A stretch of 64,000 bases of DNA from Vibrio sp. HB236076 (lineage in GTDB: Bacteria > Pseudomonadota > Gammaproteobacteria > Enterobacterales > Vibrionaceae): contig NZ_CP162602.1 in NCBI RefSeq assembly GCF_040957575.1, forward strand, positions 310,001 to 374,000, read 5' to 3'. Below are positions 7,359 through 16,472 of the stretch, piece by piece. The notes under the pieces are model-generated. The model ran no database searches, was not told the origin of the DNA, and was given only the letters and a program-made list of their open reading frames with translations. The first letter of the stretch is position 1. Each line of letters starts with the position of its first letter. A program made the translations under genes and the position numbers.

Positions 7359-7589
7359 ATGTGACGCTGTAACTCTTTTGTAAAGTTAGAGAAACAAGTT
7401 GGTTACCAGAAAAAATTGCAGTGAAAATTGAGCTTTTTATTTACTATTCTAATGAACTATTTCAGCTCTTTATTGTTATCAGTAATCAAATCTGTGATCT
7501 AGTCACTAAAAGTCTTGTTCACCTATTTGTTGTATTTTTTACTTTTTGCTGTACTATTGTGTTTAAATACTCCAAGGAATTTGATCCGT

Positions 7590-8810
7590 ATGAAAAGACA
7601 GCAAACAATTGATAATCTTCATCAACTTGCCGAACAAACTCAACAAGTCCAAGCCGATCGAATTGAAATTGTTCTAGAAGAAAGAAAAGACAATCACTTT
7701 CCACCTATGTCTAAAGCATTAATGGAAACTCGCTCTGGTTTGACTCGCAGAAAATTAGACGATGCGATCAGCCGTATGGAATCTGAAGGACATCAGTTTA
7801 CGAAAAACAATGCCAACCATTATTCTATTTCTTTAGATGAAGCACATATGCTCATGGATGCGGCAGGCGTGGATAAGTTTCATCAGCGAAAAAAGAGTAA
7901 GGACAATAAACCTTGGATTATTAACGTACAAAACCAAAAAGGCGGTACGGGTAAATCAATGACTGCCGTACATTTAGCGGCGTGTTTGGCCCTTAATCTT
8001 GATAAACGCTATCGAATTTGTTTAATTGACTTAGACCCACAAGGCTCATTGCGTTTATTTCTTAACCCTCAAGTCAGTTTATCTGAAAATGATAATATCT
8101 ATTCTGCTGTCGATGTTATGTTGGATAATGTCCCTGAAGGGCAAGATGTCGACTTGGAGTTTTTACAAAAAAGCGTTTTGATGCCTACTCAGTATCCGAA
8201 CTTAAAAACGATCTCTGCCTTCCCTGAAGATGCGATGTTTAACGCAGAAGCTTGGCAGTATTTATCGACCAATCAATCACTTGATATAGTCAAATTATTA
8301 AAAGAAAAGCTGATTGACAAAATTTCAGATCAGTTCGACATCATCATGATTGATACCGGTCCACACGTCGATCCCTTGGTTTGGAATGCGATGTACGCCT
8401 CTAACGCTTTGTTGATCCCCTGTGCTGCGAAACGCTTAGACTGGGCTTCAACGGTTAACTTTTTCCAACATTTACCTACGGTCTATGAAATGTTCCCTGA
8501 AGACTGGCGGGGCTTGGAGTTTGTCCGTCTGATGCCAACCATGTTTGAAGATGACAATAAAAAACAAGTCTCTGTTTTAACGGAAATGAATTACCTACTG
8601 GCTGAGCAAGTGATGATGGCAACGATTCCCCGCAGTCGGGCTTTTGAAACTTGCGCCGATACCTACAGTACCGTATTTGACTTAACGACTGGCGATTTCG
8701 AAGGCGGTAAAAAAACATTAGCTACAGCTCAAGATGCGGTACAAAAAAGTGCCCTGGAGCTTGAGCGAGTTCTTCATTCCCACTGGAATGCATTAAATCA
8801 AGGTGTGTAA
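7590..8810 (+). CDS. parA: ParA2-type chromosome partition ATPase
   Basis: Type Ia ParA (P1 plasmid-like) ATPase that segregates the ori2 region. The product is 406 aa from the chosen start. An N-terminal DNA-binding part (about residues 1-100) includes a helix-turn-helix-like segment LTRRKLDDAISRMESEG. The deviant Walker A KGGTGKS is at about 117-123, followed by Walker A' LIDLDPQGS and the motif FDIIMIDTGPH. The frame is open 25 hydrophobic codons further upstream; ATG at 7590, giving MKRQQTIDNL as in Vibrio ParA2, is preferred, with AAGGA 11 bases ahead. parB follows after 3 bases. Confidence 0.95.
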   Translation: MKRQQTIDNLHQLAEQTQQVQADRIEIVLEERKDNHFPPMSKALMETRSGLTRRKLDDAISRMESEGHQFTKNNANHYSISLDEAHMLMDAAGVDKFHQRKKSKDNKPWIINVQNQKGGTGKSMTAVHLAACLALNLDKRYRICLIDLDPQGSLRLFLNPQVSLSENDNIYSAVDVMLDNVPEGQDVDLEFLQKSVLMPTQYPNLKTISAFPEDAMFNAEAWQYLSTNQSLDIVKLLKEKLIDKISDQFDIIMIDTGPHVDPLVWNAMYASNALLIPCAAKRLDWASTVNFFQHLPTVYEMFPEDWRGLEFVRLMPTMFEDDNKKQVSVLTEMNYLLAEQVMMATIPRSRAFETCADTYSTVFDLTTGDFEGGKKTLATAQDAVQKSALELERVLHSHWNALNQGV

Positions 8811-8813
8811 TGT

Positions 8814-9794
8814 ATGAGTATTAAAACATCGGATTTGAATGCCAAATTATTTGGTAAAGCAAATAAACGTCGTGTAGCAACGACGGTACAAGAAGCGCAA
8901 AGTGCTGCAAAGGATAAAGCGCAAATTATTGAACTAGCCGTTGCAGGGGAGGTCAAGGTTGAATTTGAACTGCAACAGATACCCGCAGATCAAATTGAAG
9001 CGAAAACGCGTGTCTTTAGTCAGAATGCTCGGGAGCAGTCATTTCTTACCGAACCTGCGCTTGCCGATATTTTGACGACCCTGAAGGTTCATGGTCAACA
9101 ATACCCAGCGGTTGGGCGTCGTACTCAAGATGGCAGCATTGAAGTCTTGGATGGCAGTCGCCGCCGTATGTCATGTTTATTAGCGAAACAAGATTTTTTA
9201 ATCTATGTTGCTGATAACATTGATTCAAAGCATGCCAAGTTTCTTTCTGATGTAGCCAATGCTCATAAACCCTTATCTCTGTATGAGCGCGGCAAAGAGA
9301 TGCAGGCTAAGCTAGACAGTGGTGAAGCAAGCGATCAAAAAGCCCTCGCTGCGATGTTTCAATGCAGTGAAGCTTTAGTGAGTGGGGCATTAAAAGCCGC
9401 GTCTCTACCCTTAGAATTATTGCAAGCTTATCCAAATGTCAGTGAATTAGGTCGTCCCACGATCGTCAAACTGCATAAGCAGTTTTTTAATCTCAGTCAT
9501 GAACAGCAGCAACAACTTATCGAGCGTTGTCACAGTGATGAAGTCCCTATTTGGCAACAGTCTCACTCATCAGGTGTGGCTCGTATCACCAAAGAAGTGA
9601 CGGAGCAATTAGAGTCTTGTATTGAAGAAATTGCACCTAAGCCGTCTAAGCCTTCAACCAGTTCTAAAACAGAATTGGTTAAAGGCAAAGCACATTATGT
9701 GCGTAAAGGGCAGCAATTAACGCTTAACTTGAGTAAAGTTGACGATAGATTAGCGGAAGAAATTTTGGCATTAATCAAACAAAAAATTCAATAG
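8814..9794 (+). CDS. parB: ParB2-type centromere-binding protein
   Basis: Binds the TTTACA-N-TGTAAA sites mapped in this window and recruits ParA2. The product is 326 aa. The ParB/Spo0J-type N-terminal domain carries the motif VLDGSRRRMSCLL (near residue 105-117). A central helix-turn-helix (DQKALAAMFQCSEALVSGALKAA) follows, then a C-terminal dimerisation region after a Lys/Ser/Pro linker. The gene starts three bases after the parA stop, with AAGG inside the parA end serving as ribosome-binding site, so translation is probably coupled. A good terminator follows. Confidence 0.95.
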   Translation: MSIKTSDLNAKLFGKANKRRVATTVQEAQSAAKDKAQIIELAVAGEVKVEFELQQIPADQIEAKTRVFSQNAREQSFLTEPALADILTTLKVHGQQYPAVGRRTQDGSIEVLDGSRRRMSCLLAKQDFLIYVADNIDSKHAKFLSDVANAHKPLSLYERGKEMQAKLDSGEASDQKALAAMFQCSEALVSGALKAASLPLELLQAYPNVSELGRPTIVKLHKQFFNLSHEQQQQLIERCHSDEVPIWQQSHSSGVARITKEVTEQLESCIEEIAPKPSKPSTSSKTELVKGKAHYVRKGQQLTLNLSKVDDRLAEEILALIKQKIQ

Positions 9795-9816
9795 TCTCGT
9801 TGTTTTGTCACGTATC

Positions 9817-9851
9817 AACCTCAATGATCGAAAGGTCGTTGAGGTTTTTTT
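9817..9851 (+). terminator. terminator of parAB
   Basis: ACCTCAATGATC-gaaa-GGTCGTTGAGGT forms a 12-bp stem with two G-T pairs and a GAAA loop, followed by a run of seven T. Confidence 0.9.
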
Positions 9852-9938
9852 GTTTCTTCGGTCGGTAGTACTTGTATATCCGACCGAACAGCCGTTGTGA
9901 TACCATTAAATCATGTTGTTATTATCAAGTGACTTGTT

Positions 9939-11936
9939 TTGAATACTATTCGTGATGTCTTAATCAAACACCAATCCCTCTTTATTCGTAGTGCTTTTTT
10001 AGTCACACAGAGTGATAGTTGGATTGATGGTCATATCCCACTCTATTTTGCTGAGTTAAATGGCATCGCTTCGAACACGCTTTCTGTTGGCCATTGTGCA
10101 TTTAATGCCGATACTCATATTACGTTATCTCAATCTCAGCATGTGTTGGGGATGGAGTTTGATTTTATCGTCCTTGATTTTCGCTGCGGTTTTGATGCCA
10201 ATCACTTTTGTCGTGTTTTAGGGACCTTAGTAGGAGGGGGCATTGCGTTAATTATTCCTCCACGACAACATGATGCTTTAGCCAGTCAATGGTTAAATCG
10301 TATTTTTTCTGATTTGACTCACTGGCCGATGAGTGGCAAGGATATTGAAGAGCTCAAATCGAGTCAAAATAATCTCTCCTTTAAACAACAAAATGAAGCG
10401 ATTCGAAAAATTATTAAGGTTGCCACAGGTCATCGGAACCGGCCTTTGGTGTTAACCGCAGATAGAGGGCGTGGCAAATCGTCTGCACTTGGTATTGCTT
10501 GTGCTCATTTACTGTCAACTCGTTCCCAATGTTCGATAGTGGTGACGGCACCTTCTTTTCGTCAAGTGTCGACATTGTTCAGGCATGCCTTAAGTGAATT
10601 ACCTGATGCACAAACACTTCATCCTCATCAACTCACGTACAGTACTAACAGTCTGCGATTTGTTCCTCCTGCAGAGGTAACCCCGGGAATGGATTGTGAT
10701 TTGTTATTCGTCGATGAAGCGGGTGCTATCCCTGTTCCTATGTTAAAGCACTGGGCTCGAGCGTTTTCGCGTATGGTTTTTTCAACCACAGTTCATGGGT
10801 ATGAAGGTTCAGGCAGGGGATTCACATTAAAGTTTCTGCCTTGGTTAGCGTCATTGCGAGAAACCGTGCTTCATTTGCATTTAGATCAACCGATACGTTG
10901 GGCTGCAAACGATAAAATAGAGCATTGGCTGAATCATCATTTTGTGCTCGATAGCGAGATTGAGCCCATCACTTACCATTCGGGAACTCATCTTCGTTAC
11001 CGCGTATTAGACAAGGCCGACTTAATCGATAACCCTGCTTTATTGCGCCAATGTATCGGCTTGTTAGTCCAAGCTCATTATCAAACGACCCCGAATGATG
11101 TCTATCAATTGATCGAAAACTCTGAGCAAAATATGGTGATCGCTGAACTCAACGATCAGGTTGTTGCGACGTGTTTAGTTAATCAAGAGGGGCGGTTAGA
11201 CACCGGTAAGGTCACCAATATTGTTTCGGGAAAATCTCGTCCTAAAGGGCAACTAGCCACCTCAATATTGATGACGAATCTAGGTTGTTTAGAAGCCGGT
11301 TATTGGAGCAGTCAGCGTATCATGCGAATTGCTGTGCATCCTCACCTACAACGGCAAGGTATTGCGACTGAATTATGTCAGTATGTGGAAGCAAACTTAC
11401 CGCTCGATTTTGTTAGTGTCAGTTTTGGTGCGGATGTTGAGCTACTGTCGTTTTGGCTAAGCTTAGATTTCTTTCCCGTTCGATTTGGGTTAACTCGTGA
11501 TGCCGCAAGTGGTACTCACTCTATATTGATGGTGAAACCCTGCCATCAGCGCAGTCGAGAAGTCCTGACATCTTTACGCGATATTTACTCTGAACAATTG
11601 CTTGAGAATATGAAGCAGTTGAACACCCCGATCGACATTCCATTATTGCGTTTATTACTCAGTAATGTGTGTACCTCACCTCAAGCTGGCGCTGTTGCAT
11701 CTGCCCGTGAAAGCGTACTCAACATTTTTAGCCAAGGGGGCGGAAGTTTTGATTTTGTTCGTCCGTTATTACAACCTTGGTTGTTATCGACAGGGCGAGT
11801 ATCGCTTTGCTCGGCGTTATTGCTGCGCGCGGTATTTTGCCATTACGATACCCAATCACTTTGCTTTGAATTTTCCTTGACCGGTAAAAAGCAACTTGAG
11901 AAGGCGTTACGCCAAGACGTTATGTCCGTCATTTAA
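9939..11936 (+). CDS. tmcA: TmcA, tRNA(Met) cytidine acetyltransferase
   Basis: Acetylates the wobble cytidine (ac4C34) of elongator tRNA-Met using acetyl-CoA and ATP. Domains in order: an N-terminal DUF1726-like domain; an RNA helicase module with Walker A TADRGRGKSSA (about residues 173-183) and Walker B LLFVDEAGAIP; a GNAT acetyltransferase domain with the acetyl-CoA loop VHPHLQRQGIA (about 467-477); and a C-terminal tRNA-binding tail. The length of 665 aa matches the E. coli enzyme (671 aa). The start is TTG with only a weak AAGTGA ahead; an in-frame ATG upstream is not available. It is an unusual housekeeping gene to find inside a partition locus. Confidence 0.92.
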   Translation: MNTIRDVLIKHQSLFIRSAFLVTQSDSWIDGHIPLYFAELNGIASNTLSVGHCAFNADTHITLSQSQHVLGMEFDFIVLDFRCGFDANHFCRVLGTLVGGGIALIIPPRQHDALASQWLNRIFSDLTHWPMSGKDIEELKSSQNNLSFKQQNEAIRKIIKVATGHRNRPLVLTADRGRGKSSALGIACAHLLSTRSQCSIVVTAPSFRQVSTLFRHALSELPDAQTLHPHQLTYSTNSLRFVPPAEVTPGMDCDLLFVDEAGAIPVPMLKHWARAFSRMVFSTTVHGYEGSGRGFTLKFLPWLASLRETVLHLHLDQPIRWAANDKIEHWLNHHFVLDSEIEPITYHSGTHLRYRVLDKADLIDNPALLRQCIGLLVQAHYQTTPNDVYQLIENSEQNMVIAELNDQVVATCLVNQEGRLDTGKVTNIVSGKSRPKGQLATSILMTNLGCLEAGYWSSQRIMRIAVHPHLQRQGIATELCQYVEANLPLDFVSVSFGADVELLSFWLSLDFFPVRFGLTRDAASGTHSILMVKPCHQRSREVLTSLRDIYSEQLLENMKQLNTPIDIPLLRLLLSNVCTSPQAGAVASARESVLNIFSQGGGSFDFVRPLLQPWLLSTGRVSLCSALLLRAVFCHYDTQSLCFEFSLTGKKQLEKALRQDVMSVI

Positions 11937-11953
11937 ATCCAGTAGGCAGGGGT

Positions 11954-11968
11954 ATTTACAGTGTAAAT
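11954..11968. promoter_or_regulatory. parS2 site
   Basis: Exact core TTTACA-G-TGTAAA, first of three parS2 sites within 132 bp downstream of tmcA. Confidence 0.88.
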
Positions 11969-11982
11969 TTGTATCAGTGTCG

Positions 11983-11997
11983 ATTTACACTGTAAAT
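11983..11997. promoter_or_regulatory. parS2 site
   Basis: Exact core TTTACA-C-TGTAAA, only 29 bp from the previous site start to start. Confidence 0.88.
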
Positions 11998-12070
11998 TTT
12001 GAGTGCTCAAGGCAACTCGAAACATCTGTGCTAATTCTATAATAGAAAACGACATGGTCTCTGGCATTTA

Positions 12071-12085
12071 ATTTACAGTGTAAAT
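12071..12085. promoter_or_regulatory. parS2 site
   Basis: Exact core TTTACA-G-TGTAAA. It ends 22 bp before the ATG of a 49-codon ORF (12108-12257), so it overlaps that ORF's probable leader. Confidence 0.88.
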
Positions 12086-12107
12086 TAACCGAGGGTCAAA
12101 GGAAGCG

Positions 12108-12257
12108 ATGACTGCATTTGTCATTAACGGCGGTGAAGGAAATGGATATAACGGTGATGGCGTGTTTTTTCTATTGAGGAAGCTAAATAACATCCGCTAC
12201 AAAGATGACGGGTTTATGATCGCGGGCTGTACTTGTTCGAGTGGCGATTTCTGTTGA
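12108..12257 (+). CDS. 49-residue Gly/Asn-rich peptide with Cys-rich end, function unknown
   Basis: The ORF starts at an ATG with AAAGGAAG six bases ahead, a near-ideal ribosome-binding site. Its product begins MTAFVINGGEGNGYNGDGVF and ends MIAGCTCSSGDFC, with three Cys in the last nine residues. No signal peptide or membrane segment is visible. The Gly-rich front and terminal Cys cluster recall precursor peptides or metal-binding peptides, but no modifying enzyme is nearby and I recognise no family. It lies directly beside three parS2 sites, so ParB2 spreading could silence it. It could also be a decayed gene fragment. Confidence 0.4.
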   Translation: MTAFVINGGEGNGYNGDGVFFLLRKLNNIRYKDDGFMIAGCTCSSGDFC

Positions 12258-12951
12258 GTTGCCAAGAACATGTTAAGACGATGACTTACCATGCAAAATC
12301 ATAATGCGTTTATTGTTGTCGCTCAAATATTGTTGACACCACACCACCTAATCTCAATTTGTCATTTCACGATTGTCCTTAAATCAATATTTTTCTCCTT
12401 CTACTATGACAGCCTAAGTCATTTCCCTTCAGAAATATTAAGCGTGATATTGTTGACTTGCCGTCAAATTATGGGAATTGCAAACTCTGCCTGATAGGTC
12501 GATATTGATGCTCAGTAGAACCGTACAGCAAATTAAATGAATAGGCAGGCTATTGTTTAATACTCGTTACGGTGATGGGTAACAGTATCGTTGAAATACA
12601 TCTCTCTGTTCACTCTGGGCTTTTTTGCTGTTTTTACGCTCTGTAAAGGCCTATGAGAGCGAATATAGGCCTTATTGTTACTTAGGTCATAGTAAGTGTT
12701 TTAATGGCTTACAATGACGTTTCAAAGGGCTTGTTTATCGCTTAGGAAAAGAGATAAACGCCCATAATATTGATAGCGTCAAATGATGGATACCGTTAGG
12801 AGCTCTGATGGTAACGAGAACACACTGTGTGGTAATTTACAGTGTAAATTATTGACAAAAAGCTAAAGAAAACAATTGTCTTGTAAAAACTCGCAGTTTG
12901 AAATGTTACTGACTACACTTTATGTATATACAAACCTAGGTGCATAAAGCC
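12258..12951. other. long intergenic region before the GGDEF-domain gene
   Basis: About 690 bp without a credible gene. It holds an inverted repeat AAGGCCTAT/ATAGGCCTT at 12646-12673 (10-base loop, no T run) and a parS2 site at 12835-12849. The latter lies about 100 bp before the downstream gene and could overlap its promoter. A hydrophobic 67-codon open frame at 12291-12494 lacks a ribosome-binding site. Confidence 0.6.
12835..12849. promoter_or_regulatory. parS2 site
   Basis: Exact core TTTACA-G-TGTAAA, about 100 bp upstream of the membrane GGDEF-domain gene. Confidence 0.88.
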
Positions 12952-14328
12952 ATGTCAATGGAACCGAAAATTCTTGTTAAACAGTCAGTGATAAAACTGT
13001 CGATCACGTTAGTATCAATTGTTTCATTTTTTAGTCTTTTTACTTTGCTTGGTTATGCATTAAATGCTGAGTATATCTATCGCCCGATTGAAAATGGCGC
13101 AGCGACTAATCCGGTAACGGCAATCCTTTTTTTGTTACTGAGCCTAGATATTCTTTTTGTGACACCACGTAAAAAGGTTAGGCATGCTTTGGGCGTACTG
13201 GCGTTACTGATAGCCGGTGTTTATCTATTTGCCGAGTGGGTTGAGTGGTTACTACCTCTTGAAATTACAAAAGACATTAGCCCATTTTCAGAGGTAGTAA
13301 AGTCGGAACAACTCGCTGGATTGAATAACGAGATGGGCATTAATACGTTACTGATGTTTAGTTTTCTATTATTGAGTTGTTATTTTCGTAAATGTCACCA
13401 AGTCTCATTAAGCCAAATTTTTGGTTTTTTGACGTTGTTTTTTCCTTTGTTGTCGATCACAGGCTACGCTTATCAGATTGAAAATTTCCACGGTCAAATG
13501 TCTTTGATTACAACGATTTTAGGTATGTTGTTAACCGGGGCAAATTTATTGGTTCGCTCAAAAAAGGGCATACTTGGCTATTTTTGGCGCCAAGGTGAAG
13601 ACGTCCGTGAAGCGAGAATGAAAGTACTACTGAGTTATTTTGTGCCTTTTGTACTTGGCTATACAGTATTGCAAACAACCATTGCTTCATCAGTTATGAG
13701 CCTTTTTAGTTTGATGGTGATGATGGCTTGCTGGTTAGGTATTGCGTTTGTTATTTACGATATGGTGTTAAGAGCAAAACACGAGAAAAGTATCGCGGTG
13801 TTGACTCGCCGTCTTACTAAGGTGGAACGCCATGATGTATTAACGGACATGCTAAATAGGCATGTATTTATGACTGAGTTACAACAATCGATGGTGGAGG
13901 AGCATGCGCTAGATAACTCGCTATGGGTCATGAATGTTGACATTGATAATATGAGAAAAATTAACCAAGACTGTGGTTTTAGTTTCGGAGATCAAGTCAT
14001 CGCTGAGATGGGAAAACTGATGCAAGACAGTTTGCCAGCGAAGTTAAATTTGGTGCGTTTTGACGGAGACAGTTATCTTGTTGTGGTGAAGCAAGCTCAT
14101 CTGGATTTAATTTGGTCGCTAGCAGAAAAATTGCGCCACCATCTTACCGAGCAACTGTACAGAAAGTACAGACAAACCATAACAGTATCGATTGGTGTTG
14201 CCTATCAAGAGAGTGGCTCAGAAATCAATTTCGCCATCTCTAAAGCAGAGATGGCGACGTTGCAGGCAAAAAAGAAAGGCAAAAATCAGGTTTTCTTCAG
14301 TTCAGATAAAGTTTACCAATTTAGTTAG
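12952..14328 (+). CDS. membrane protein with degenerate GGDEF domain
   Basis: A 458-residue inner-membrane protein: about eight hydrophobic segments (roughly residues 15-290) followed by a cytoplasmic GGDEF-type domain, recognisable from TKVERHDVLTDMLNRHVF, VDIDNMRKINQDCGFSFGDQVI and TVSIGVAY. The signature GG(D/E)EF is replaced by DGDSY (about 371-375), so loss of diguanylate cyclase activity is likely and a receptor or scaffold role is possible. GTG at 12940 is also in frame; ATG at 12952 is placed better relative to AGGTG. It converges on lapB with 9 bp between stop codons, and the neighbouring lap operon is controlled by c-di-GMP, so a functional link is plausible but unproven. Confidence 0.85.
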   Translation: MSMEPKILVKQSVIKLSITLVSIVSFFSLFTLLGYALNAEYIYRPIENGAATNPVTAILFLLLSLDILFVTPRKKVRHALGVLALLIAGVYLFAEWVEWLLPLEITKDISPFSEVVKSEQLAGLNNEMGINTLLMFSFLLLSCYFRKCHQVSLSQIFGFLTLFFPLLSITGYAYQIENFHGQMSLITTILGMLLTGANLLVRSKKGILGYFWRQGEDVREARMKVLLSYFVPFVLGYTVLQTTIASSVMSLFSLMVMMACWLGIAFVIYDMVLRAKHEKSIAVLTRRLTKVERHDVLTDMLNRHVFMTELQQSMVEEHALDNSLWVMNVDIDNMRKINQDCGFSFGDQVIAEMGKLMQDSLPAKLNLVRFDGDSYLVVVKQAHLDLIWSLAEKLRHHLTEQLYRKYRQTITVSIGVAYQESGSEINFAISKAEMATLQAKKKGKNQVFFSSDKVYQFS

Positions 14329-14337
14329 CCACTGCGT

Positions 14338-16461
14338 CTAAGCTGCTGGGGTTTTAACTTTGCCTTGTTTGAGCGAATTAAGCACATGCTCTTTTGGACC
14401 GTCGGCAATTACCGCGCCTTTTTCCATGACGATGATGCGGTCGACAATATCGAGCATGGAGGTTTTATGAGTGATTAAAATGAGCGTTTCATCACTGCGT
14501 AACTGTTTGAGTTGGTGCTTGATCTGCATTTCAGAGCGGTTGTCCATGGCACTCGTCGGTTCGTCGAGCAATAAAATTGGCGGTCGACCTAAAAACGCGC
14601 GAGCAATACAAATCGCTTGTCTTTGCCCCCCTGACAGCTGATGGCCTCCTTCGCCTATTTGTCGCTCTAAGCCTGCTGGGTCAGCTTGGGTAAAGGCGGT
14701 AACACCAGAGCGATGAGCGGCATCAAGCACATCGCGATCATCGGTGAGTGGCCTACCTAAGGTAATATTATCTCGCACACTACCAAAAAAGAGCTGACTT
14801 TCTTGGGTCACACAGCCAATATTGCGACGTACGTCAACGTGGTGGAGTTGCGAAATATCGGTGTCATCAATACGCACATGACCATCGGTAGGTTGGTATA
14901 ACCCCATAATTAAACGCTCTAGTGTGGTTTTACCTGAACCAATACGCCCAATAATAGCCACTTTCTCTCCAGGATGTATTGTTAAACTCACATCTCGGAT
15001 TGCTGAAGTGCTGGTGTCTGGGTAGCGGAAAGAAACCCGGTCGAGCTCAATTTTACCCTGAATCATCGGACGGTGAATATAGCGCTTATCGGTTTCTTGT
15101 TCTTCAGGTAAAGCCATGACTTGCTCTATGATCTCCATTGACGATTTTGCTTGATTGTAACGAGTCGAGAGCATAGATAATTGCACTAAAGGGCTAATGG
15201 CTCGAGAGCTTAACATCGTAATTGCAATCAAAGCGCCCATAGAAAGATCACCTTCAGCAATGAGATAGACACCAAAAATGATCAATCCAACACTGGCCAG
15301 TTGTTGAACAAAGCCTGCCGCGTTTTGAATTGAATCGGTAATACGTCGGCTTTTGATACTCCAATTCGACATATGTGCTACGGCTTCTTCCCAGCGATAT
15401 TGAAATTGACTCTGTGCACTAAATAACTTCACCGTTTCCAGGCTGATGAGGCTTTCAATTAAATTGGCGTACTTTTGCGCCGCGAGCCGAGAACCCTCTT
15501 CAATTGAGCGCCTTAGTGGTGCTTGAATGATAAAAGAGTGAAGCATCAAAATAACGACCCCAATGATTGGGATCAAAACAATAGGGCCACCCAAATACCA
15601 AATTACCAACAAAAACAGAATGGCAAATGGCAAATCGATCAGTGTCGTGATCGTCGCGGAAGTGAAAAATTCTCTGATGGATTCAAATTCTTGAACGTGA
15701 CGAGCAAAAGCACCGACTGAGGCAGGCTTGGCTTCCATGCGCAGTCCCATCACTTTGCTAAACAAGCGGCTAGAAATAAGAATGTCCGACTTTTTACCAG
15801 CCACATCAATAAAGTAACTGCGTAATAATTTTAAAATTAGATCGAAAATAAAAATGACTGCGACACCACTCGATAAAACCCAGAGCGTATCGTATGCCAA
15901 ATTGGGTACCACTTTGTCGTAAATGAGACGGGTAAACAGTGGTGCGGCAAGCGCAAACAGGTTAATAAATATTGAGGCGATAAACACATCGCGATAGATG
16001 GATTTTGATTGCCACAAGGTTGACCAAAACCAATGGCCTTGACTCGATTGATTGAGGTTAGCGGTGCGGTTGTCATAGCGAAACTGACGTTTAACCAAAA
16101 AGTAATGACCGGTGTATCGTTCTGCAATGTCGTTAAAATCGACTGAGATTGGCACCATGCCACTCTCGAGCGTGGTGACTTCAAGAGTCTGACTTTCTTC
16201 ATCAATTTGATTGAGTACGCAAGATTCACCGTCTGCCAGTAACAAAATCACAGGTAACGTCATGGGTGAAATATCGCTAAGTTCAGCTTGGTTTTCTTTG
16301 GCAATCAGACCCGCTCTTTCTGCCGCTCTAGGTAACAAGAAAGGAGTAAGCTTGCCATTAGACATGGGCAACCCCTCAATCAAAGCATCTGGTGAGTTGG
16401 CAAGATTGTAGTAACGACTGATGTAAATCAACGAATTTAGTAGAGAGTCTTTAATTTTCAC
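14338..16461 (-). CDS. lapB: LapB-type type I secretion ABC transporter
   Basis: Inner-membrane ATPase/permease that exports a large repeat adhesin through a type I channel. At 707 aa it has an N-terminal C39-like domain (about 1-135) lacking the catalytic Cys, as usual for RTX/adhesin exporters. A six-helix transmembrane domain (about 160-430) follows, then a nucleotide-binding domain with Walker A GRIGSGKTT, signature LSGGQRQ, Walker B ILLLDEPTSAMD and switch His in LILITHKTSM. The start is GTG with GGAG seven bases ahead, 11 bp after lapD. It is the last gene of lapC-lapG-lapD-lapB. The substrate adhesin and the outer-membrane channel are not encoded in this window. Confidence 0.92.
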   Translation of the reverse strand: MKIKDSLLNSLIYISRYYNLANSPDALIEGLPMSNGKLTPFLLPRAAERAGLIAKENQAELSDISPMTLPVILLLADGESCVLNQIDEESQTLEVTTLESGMVPISVDFNDIAERYTGHYFLVKRQFRYDNRTANLNQSSQGHWFWSTLWQSKSIYRDVFIASIFINLFALAAPLFTRLIYDKVVPNLAYDTLWVLSSGVAVIFIFDLILKLLRSYFIDVAGKKSDILISSRLFSKVMGLRMEAKPASVGAFARHVQEFESIREFFTSATITTLIDLPFAILFLLVIWYLGGPIVLIPIIGVVILMLHSFIIQAPLRRSIEEGSRLAAQKYANLIESLISLETVKLFSAQSQFQYRWEEAVAHMSNWSIKSRRITDSIQNAAGFVQQLASVGLIIFGVYLIAEGDLSMGALIAITMLSSRAISPLVQLSMLSTRYNQAKSSMEIIEQVMALPEEQETDKRYIHRPMIQGKIELDRVSFRYPDTSTSAIRDVSLTIHPGEKVAIIGRIGSGKTTLERLIMGLYQPTDGHVRIDDTDISQLHHVDVRRNIGCVTQESQLFFGSVRDNITLGRPLTDDRDVLDAAHRSGVTAFTQADPAGLERQIGEGGHQLSGGQRQAICIARAFLGRPPILLLDEPTSAMDNRSEMQIKHQLKQLRSDETLILITHKTSMLDIVDRIIVMEKGAVIADGPKEHVLNSLKQGKVKTPAA

Positions 16462-16472
16462 TCACTGGCTCC

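Larger units (their letters stand above)
6290..7589. other. chromosome II replication origin (ori2) region
   Basis: This gene-free 1.3-kb region between rctB and parA is AT-rich and unusually dense in GATC. I count about 19 GATC sites from 6360 to 7090, where about three are expected. In order it holds a candidate RctB operator, six regularly spaced iterons, a DnaA box, an AT-rich tract, two single iterons, three inverted iterons, a G-tract hairpin and a parS2 site. This agrees with the V. cholerae arrangement of a minimal ori2 flanked by the inhibitory rctA-side segment. No convincing protein-coding gene is present. Confidence 0.93.

Noticed and set aside
7515..7589. 25-residue hydrophobic extension of ParA
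   Set aside because: The upstream start would put a membrane-like segment before a cytosolic ATPase; ATG at 7590 gives the ParA2-type N-terminus.
12291..12494. 67-codon open frame between the parS2 sites and the GGDEF-domain gene
   Set aside because: No ribosome-binding site, unusual hydrophobic composition and no recognisable family; probably a random frame in AT-rich DNA.
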